Part shown: in pieces, positions 12,601 through 21,600 of the stretch
How the letters are laid out: each line of letters opens with the position of its first letter
Numbering within the stretch: the stretch's first letter is position 1
Assembly (NCBI GenBank): GCA_951640165.1
Contig: OX621247.1
Location: 35,066,001-35,130,000, forward strand
Direction of reading: 5' to 3'
Source of the DNA: Pseudoips prasinana
Lineage: Eukaryota; Arthropoda; Insecta; Lepidoptera; Nolidae
Length of the DNA: 64,000 nucleotides
Translations under genes and position numbers: made by a program
The notes under the pieces: generated by a model
The model's database searches: none
Told to the model about the DNA's origin: nothing
What the model saw: only the letters and a program-made list of their open reading frames with translations

Positions 12601-15600
12601 ACTATTGTCGGTTTTGAAGAATATTTTTCTCTACTCGGATCGCCTGAGCTTAGGTCAATACGACTTCTGATGGCTTGAAGTCTAAAAAACTCATTTAGCC
12701 ATGGACTCAGAGTTCAGTTATTGTCAGGTACACCCGGGTCGGTAAGTCACATTAGGTCATAACGATGCACATATGGAAAATATACCGTGGTGGCAAAACG
12801 ATGATATTGTTAAGTTCTATGTAATGTCTATGTATGATGATATTGTAAGTGTCTAGGGGCACCCATTGCCACTGATCCGTTAATGACCAGCAAGGTTAAT
12901 TACCTACCCACGCGGTCAGCTAATAGACAGGTGACTGTCAAACCGGTTGATTTTCTGAGCATAGCATGATTCGAAGCGCATGTTATTTTTTTTATGCTGA
13001 ATGACCACGATCTCACCTGATGGTAAGTGAAGATGTGGTCGAAGATGGACCGCGCGTACCCATAAGATGCCTGTTCACTCTAGCCTTGAATAAACCCATG
13101 TTGTATGAGTCTGGAAACACGTCGTTCGGGAGGGTGTTCCACTGCTTAGCCGTGCGTATGATAAAGGAGGAAGCAAAGCACTTCGTACGGCAGAATGGGA
13201 TGTCAACAACAAAGCGGTGAAAACCCTCCCGACGCCTAGTAGTCCGATGAAAAAAGGGGGAAGGAGGGATAAGTTCATGGAGGTCTTGAGCGCATTCTCC
13301 ATGAAATAGCCTATAGAAAACCGATAAGCTTGCAACCTGACGCCTATGATCCAAGCTTTGCAGCTTTTTATTTGTTAGGTCTCTGTCATCGATTATCCTG
13401 CGAGCGCGTCTGTCTATTGAATCCAAAGAGTCCAGCAGATATTTTGCAGAGCCATCCCAAAGATGAGAGCAGTACTCCAGTATTTGGTAGGTTCTGGTGT
13501 TTTTTATTGGATTGCAGTAGAAAACATATCATAATTCCCCGGCATGAACGAGCGACGAAATGCAGAAAATTGTTGTATAGAGAACTGACGGTGTGAAGAT
13601 GAATAAAACCTCGGAGTTTATCTACGAGATCGAATCAGAAATGTCGAAATCCGCAGGAAAACCAATTTCACCTACATAACCCGAAGAATTCTCAGATTGT
13701 CAGAGACCTACTGGGCGGCTTGAATAACTCTGACACTAGGGTAACCACTGCTTATAAAATAATTAAGTGATCTGAACTAGATTAAACCTGTTCTTCAGAC
13801 ACTGCACTAATAAAACTCATTTCAAAATAAACACCTGAAAAACTATTCTGCTTAAAACTGTATCGCAGTTTTAAAGCTGCCATAGAAGTTTACGAGTATT
13901 ATTTCCGTGAGTTGTAAAATGCAGTGGCTTATATGTTAGTCCCATTTGTGCAGATAGCGATGCGATAAAATAACTTTATTGCCATAACTTTATGAGCTAT
14001 AAAGGTAGCCAAGATTTTTTATACCGTCCAGATTTATATTAAATGTAGGTTTAATAGAGAACAAATTTTAAAAGGGACAAATAAACAATAGGGAGGATTA
14101 AAGCATAATTACAAGGCAATGGAACTTATATTTGCAAATCTATAATAATGTCCTCCTAGCCGAATTTCAGCCACGGCGGCCAGTCTCAACAGAGATTAGC
14201 AATCTGCGCGGGACATATTATAGTGCTCAAGTGTGTGCGCAAACACAGGAGCACTTTTTATTCCATCACTCTCATGATCCGATGGGACGCCTATGCGACA
14301 CGACCGGAAAGAGGTCAGATACAGGACCGACGGCTTTACGTGCTCTCCGAGGCACGGGGGTATAATACCGCCAACTCCCAGACTTCGGGCTGATGCTGAG
14401 AATTTTTCTTTTTACAGAAAAGTCCCAAAATCACTTTTTGGCCCGACCCGGGATTTGAACCCAGGACCTCATTCTCTGCGGGTGAACACGCTACCGCTAG
14501 ACCAACGAGGCACGACAATGTTAAAAATGGAACTTAACTTGATGTTCAACGACAACCAAGAAGAAAGATGTTACCTATCAAAAATCCATCTCAAATGAAT
14601 ATAATAATGTCAGTACACTTCAATGAGTCTCAAGAGGTTCACAAGTTTTAAAGAATGCTCACTGCATTGCACCACAAAATTCATAATTATTGAGCCATTA
14701 AAACTTTTTCACTCTAAAGTAATGGTGTAACTTTGAAAATTCAATACAATCAATTCCCACTTTATACCTGCCAACTGAGAAAAGCAATATTTAACGTTGA
14801 ATTTTACAATAGATGTAAATTATGAATTTCTTCTTTCGGCAAGTTTCATTTCACAACTTTTTATTATATATATGTATGTGGACTAAGGGGTGGCCATGGA
14901 GGGGAAAAATATCCCAATGCCCTGGTTATCTTTTAGGTATTTCGACATAATCTGAGCTAGAATAGAAGAATAAATAAATATGATGGGCTTCTTGGCGTAG
15001 ATGGGCAATGCTTGCTTTTCAATCCGGAGATCGTAGGTTCGATTATTATATATTTGTTTGCATAAACATGTCTAGTTGTCGTGAGTCTGGGTGTAATTAT
15101 CTATTTTATTTAGTACGTAATTATAAAAGAAAAGTAGTCTATGAAGTATATCAGTTATCTGTTTCCATAGTAAAAGCTCTGCTTGGTTTGGGATCAGATG
15201 GCCGTGTGTAAATAATGTCCCAGAATATTATTGTTATTATTACAGCTTAGGACCAGTAACACATTGACAATTATGATCCCTAAATTAGGCAGAGCCAACT
15301 TTGGCAACCAGATAAACATAATTATTTCTCAATACATACAGAAATGTATTTCATAAAACTATTATTCAGACACTTCCTTCCTTATATATATTAGACATAT
15401 ATGATTTTGTTAAACAGCATTTCCATCTGTTCCCAATAAATAAAGACCATTACTCACAGCCCCGCTACTTAAGAAACAGGGATAAGCTCGCGCTTCCCCC
15501 TTCCAAATTAACAATAGTGCAGCAGGACCCTTTACTATGGCTATGAAAATCTGTAATAGAAGCCCAAAATCTAACTTTTGCTTAACAATTTCCTTACTGA

Positions 15601-18600
15601 AAAAGAATATTTCACACTGCAAGAGTTTTCGAGGATAAAAATATTTTTTTTTTATACGGACGTTCTTGAAATAAATTAAATTATTTTGAGTACTCCCACA
15701 CAACCACCATAAATTGAATTTGAATAGATGTGCAATTTTCACCTCAATAAATATTTGTATGTGTATTATGTTAAACTTGGAACTTGGCATGAATTTTGGT
15801 TACGGATAGTTTAATTATCAATATGTGTTTATATAATAAGCTTATATTAATATGTAATAATTGTATAGCTATATCAATACGGTCACCGTAGCCTAGTTGG
15901 TAGTGCTCCTGCCTACGAAGCTGGTGGTCCTGGGTTCGAATCCCGGTAAGTGCAAATATTTGTGTGATGAGCACGAATATTTGTTTCTGAGTCATGGGTG
16001 TTTTCTATGTATTTAAGTATTTAGCTATCTATATAGGTATGTATATCTAGCTTAAATATAATAGTAATAGCTTTGCTTAGTTTGGGGCTAGGATGATCTG
16101 TATGACATTGTCCCTATATATTATTATTATTATTATAAAAAATACGCCCTAACTGGGTTCGTATTGATACTGATTGTGAGCGAAACATCTAAAACTATTA
16201 CACATGAATGCAATAAAGAAACTTGAATATATATAAATGACACCTAGGAATGATATATATAAAGGACAAATAATGGTGATCATCGCATGAAGAATTGTCC
16301 TAGGTCGGGATCGAACCCACGACCTTTGGTTTAGAAGTAAGAGTCACTAAAACAACTGGGCAGTCCAGAAAACTTCTGGCTACTTCATATCAGCTACGAC
16401 CACACTTCTATCTTTAACTCGGAGTGACGTAGCTCCAACAAGTCACCCCTCCCTTTTTTTTTATGTCTTAGGTCGACAAACGAGCTAGTGGGTCACCTGA
16501 TGGTAAATGATCACCACCGCCCATGGACACTCGCAACACCAGAGGAGTCGCGGGTGCGTTGCCGGCCTTTAAGAGTCAGCAAACAAGTGTTGCTGACCCT
16601 TCCCCCCACCCCGATGAGCTCTGGCGACCTTACTCACACTCAGAAACACGACATTAAATTATTAATGTTATTATTAAGGAATGTATTCTGTAAGGTGGAG
16701 GTACTTCCCCAGTCGGGCTGCCCTTCGAGCGAATGAACGCTGTGCCCTACCTCTCCCAGAACTGCCAGACTGGCCGCCGTGGTCAAATTCAACGAGGAGA
16801 ACAATATTATTATTATATTTTTATGTTTGCTTCGTAATTGATCTTGTTATAATTTTCAATAGTAAATAATAATAAACATATCACACCCCAGAAATAGGTG
16901 CCAAGTAATTTCATTGCTTCTTTTCAGGAATGTTTCCTTAGCGCTTCACACAGAGGACGATCAGTGCACTGCCAGCACCTTCGACCTCCGTGATGGTTCC
17001 AGCTCTAAGAAAGAAAGAAAAGCAAGTGCTGCCACCGCTCGGTTCACTATTTATAAAGCCAATAAGGCGAGTAAGAAGAAACGGGAGAAGTCTTCGGCCA
17101 AGAAAGAGCGGAAGGCGACTAAAACATTGGCCATAGTATTAGGTAAGATTGTGGTGTATATGTCGCAGGGATATGATCAAAACAGGGATTTGGCCAAATC
17201 CCTAAGGGATTTGATCAAATCACGGAGGATGTTAAAATTACAACACGATTTTATCATTTCCCTAAACAAATCTGGTGATTTGACAAATCCCACTAAATAA
17301 ATCTAGTGATTTGAACAAATCCCAAAATTGGTTCAGTGAAATGATAAAAATAACTTTTCTGTGGTATTTTAAAGGTTTATTTTGTAAGATTACCTACATA
17401 ATTATAATAATCAGGTGTAGTACAATGCAATATTGATCTCGAAAATCACCACTAGAACATAATTATTTGAAAAAAATAAACAATAATTTCTTAAAAAATT
17501 ATATGCTTTTGTAATAATCATTTATTAAAACACGTAGCCGATTTGTGGCAACGTGAATTACACAGAACATTATTTTTCTTACAGGCACATTTATTCGTTT
17601 TGCATCGTACTTTGGACTCTTGGCAAGAACACTGTTTGAATCCTTGACCTCCAAATAAAGATAATTTTCCTGCAATTTCACGCAAAGTAGTAGATGGAAC
17701 TGAATCGGTTAATGTCATCATCATCATCATCATATCAGCCGAAAGACGTCCACTGCTGGACAAAGGCCTCCCCCAAAGATCTCCACAATTGCCGGTCTTG
17801 TGCTATTCGCATCCAGCATTTTCCAGCGACCCGCACAAGATCATCGGTCCATCTTGTAGGGGGCCTTCCCACGCTGCGTCTTCCGGTTTGTTCGGTTAAT
17901 GTAACTGTAGATAATTGAAGAGCGTTTCTAGGAAGCCAATCTCTTATTTATTTATTATAGACACACCAACAGTACATACACAACATTTAAATCTAGCTCA
18001 CTACATAGTTCAGTTCTTATATGTACACCTATTAAAGGCATGCACAACACGCACTAAACATAGACAACGTTGACATACAATACAAGTTATTTTAAATTAA
18101 CCCTAGAAAGATAATCATATTTGATACTACAATAAAGATAATCATGCGTAATTTTCACGCATGTGTTTTAAGTACCTGTTTTTTCAAATTTAGCAAATGG
18201 AATTAGATAAAAGGTCCGTAAATAGTGTTATTAGGCTCAGAGGAAATAATAAACACAAAAATATAATATATGTATGTTTATTTACGAAAAGAGGAGCGTT
18301 TAATCTTAAATTATACTTAAACTTACAAAATGAGGTAACAATTTTTATTTTCTATGAAAATATTTTTTGGCACATATTATCAGTCATTTTCAATTAAGAT
18401 TAAAATCAATAAAGACCATATCTTTTATTTAGGGTCATATTAGTCGAAAAATCAGTCATATACAGCTTTGACACACATCCACATTATGGGCTCTGCAAAT
18501 AATCTTTTTGCATCTTATGCAGGAGGCATTAGCTTTACGCCTTATTTTGGAAGGGCAATACGTACAATATATACGTTTCTTTGGTTCTGGAGGCTCTGTG

Positions 18601-21600
18601 TTATCTTCTGTCGAACTGGAGGGCACATTTTGCAACGTATCAGTGATATTATCCCTCAAATATCTTTTCAATGTAGGGACCTCTAAGCGTGTGGTCTTGA
18701 ACGGAGAAGTTAAAGCCGTACTTAGGGTTTTCATAAATTGTTTGCGGCTTAGAGGCTTTTCACCCTTGCACAGAACATTGTGGTGGTATATTACATAGGC
18801 ATTTATGCAGGCCACGTTAATCATGCCGTAAAATAACGCCATAGGCCACCTGTTCGTCTTCCTGCTGCAGGACATCAAGGAACACATTTGGTGCCAGGCT
18901 TTCTTCGCCTGCAGGTTGGTTTTGGGTTAGTGACGGCCCTCCCGCTTGATGTTCATCTACGTAAGCCTCTTCTGTGTCACTCTGTACATCATAGTCGCTG
19001 TCGTGATTTTCTTCTTCGCTGGCAGGATCGCTCGAATCCTCGACATCACTCTGAAGAAGAGCAGACCAGATATCCCCCTCATCCAGGTTCGGTCTAGTCA
19101 TTGTTGCATCAGATACCTAAAATATAAAACAATACAGAAAAACAACAACTAATACAGAAAACACACATATAAATAATCTCATTCCCTTTCTATATTTTGT
19201 GGTAAAAATCACGTAAAAGATAATCATGCGTAATTTTGACTCACTAGGCACCGATATTTCAAAAATGGCGATACTTACCTAAACACTGCGTTCGCCTCAC
19301 GAAAGGTCCGGCCGATGAATGAAATGTCCCTGACGCGTGGCCTTGAAATCCAACTATTTAGAAAGAGAGAGCAATATTTCGAGCGTGCATGCGTGAATTT
19401 TACGCAGATTATCTTTCTAGGGTTAAAAACAAACAAAATTACTACAACTAACACAGATAAAAATGCATTAAAGACAATTAAAAAGGTGTATGATGCCAAC
19501 TGAAGTACCGATTCGAAATAAACTGTTTTTCGTATCTAATACAATCCCTGTAATACTATTTGCATCTTCCCTTTGCTTTTTAATGTTTTCTTCTTTTTGG
19601 CATAATAAGCATAGAACTCCCGAACCATATCCTTCTTCGCTTGTCATAATGCCACATATTGCATGCACGGAATTTCCGCAAATGTCACATGAATGTGCTC
19701 CTGTAGATTCTTGTCCACAAACAATACAAATCATTTCCTGTACTTTCACAACTGATTCACTCTCTGACACAACAGGTGGTTCAGCTGATAAATCTAATTC
19801 CGCATGTTCTTGTACAACAGTCATAGGGTTATCATTAGCAGTTTCAAACGGCATGGCTGATGTACCAGCTTCAACTCGCTCTGAAGTCAAAGTGTTATCT
19901 TCATGAGATTCAATAGTTAGTTGTACCTCAGAAGTTGTGGCGTTCTTATCAATTGATTCAGTAGCTAATACGTTATGCTGTTTAAAAAGCTGATCCAAAT
20001 CCTCTTCAGTAACTAACGTGTCAAGTCATTCTGTTGAAATATGAGTAGATCGGAGTCCTGTTTTTGGTTCTGTTCCAAATACCGCCTTTTAAGGTGAACG
20101 CTTAATGGTACGATGAAAGGAGGAATTCTTTTGAAATTGAACAAAATAACAGCCGATTGCCCAATTTTTATTGTCATTGTCAATTAACTAAGCCCGTAAC
20201 ATCGCTTCGACATCTTGGTTTGCACGCTCAACTGACCCTTGACTCGCTGGATGTCTAGGCCTACCATTAATAATTTTGCATGTTGGCCACATAGTAGTTA
20301 ATTCTTGAATGATTGCAGCAGTTAACTCACGGCCATTGTCACTTTGTAGTATATGGGGACAACTTACTTCCAGGAAAATTTTTAAAAGTTCCATTGCTAC
20401 TTCAGCTGCTCTTTTTGAAATCAATGGTCGCAGAAAACTGAACTTTGTTGCGTGATCTTGATAATGTAATAACCATTTATAATTCCTGTCGGGGGTTGAC
20501 TGTAGGTCAATCAAATCAACCTGGCCGCGATGGTTAAAATCATTAGAGACAATCGGGCAAACAACAATACCTTTTCTTGGCAATTTCTTTTTAGATTGAC
20601 ATACCGTACACAGTTCTAAAAATTCTAATACAACAGAAGTGGGAATTAAATATCTGGATTTCAAATTGTACAGCATTTTATCTCTGCCTCCGTGGCCCGT
20701 TGCTTGATGGATCTCACAAAGTATAGCATAAAATTCATTTGGAGGCACTGTCTTAACCACTGAGTCAGAAGCTAATTTCCTTTTTAATATCAAAAACTTC
20801 GTTGTGCCTACCTCCATTACATCATATTTGTTACTGTAATAATATTGCTTGTTTGTTCTCTTAAGATTCAGTACTGGAGCTGATTTAAATTGTTCAATCG
20901 CTGTAATCGCCTCTTCTATCCTCTCTTGAGACCACAATGGCTTTTCCTTATCATGCCGCCCCTCTAAAATCGTCATAACAGCTTCATTAAACTGTTCCTC
21001 ATACACAAACCCAGTACGAGGCTGATTTTGTTCCATATTCAAAGCCATTCTCTATAATTTTCGTAAAATTATACTCTTCTAATTTATTTAAAAGTGCGTG
21101 CATCCGTCTTTTATAGTGTTTAGAACCAACTGAGACCGCGTGCGGGCGCCGTGGGTGAGTGCGCGGTGGGGCAGGGGGTGCGGTCATTCACAAGCAAGCG
21201 CGAGCGCGACGTAAACAAGAACTGAACATGTTTTATTGTCATTTCACTGAATCAATTTAGGGTTTTGACAAATCACCAGATTTGTTTAGAGAAATGATAA
21301 AATCATGTTGTTATTTTAACATCCTCCGTGATTTGATCAAATCCCTTAGGGATTTGGCCAAATCCCTGTTTTGATCATATCCCTGCGACATATAGATTAA
21401 TATAGCAATAAATACATATATTATGGTGTATATTATATACCATGTAGTATATTTATATAGTGTTTGTATTGTATTTATATTGTATATGTATGAAATAGCC
21501 TAGTGGGTAGACCGTCGGATGGTGAAATAAATGGTCCCAAGTTTAAGTCCAAGGGAACTTTTCGAATTCATATGGGTATCGTAAATCAAGTTTACTCACT

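Larger units (their letters stand above)
17161..21390 (-). mobile_element. Ginger-type DNA transposon, degraded and nested into
   Basis: Inverted termini of more than 100 bp begin TGTCGCAGGGATATGATC (17161) and end in the complement (21390). The target duplication TATA is at 17157-17160 and 21391-21394. On the minus strand it encodes an HHCC/DDE integrase, a Cys/His zinc domain and a CXC-like Cys-rich tail. This is the layout of the KRBA2/GIN-like integrases known from Ginger transposons, which have TGT ends and 4-bp duplications. A piggyBac element (18101-19422) and a LINE (17716-17892) are inserted in it. The whole stack lies in receptor intron 4, 18 bp from the splice donor. Confidence 0.85.

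Noticed and set aside
15410..15790. 126-codon minus-strand frame in intron 3
   Set aside because: Low complexity, no motif, no splice context; likely chance.
19490..19906. 138-codon plus-strand frame in the Ginger element
   Set aside because: Antisense to the zinc-domain frame that has CxxC motifs on the minus strand.
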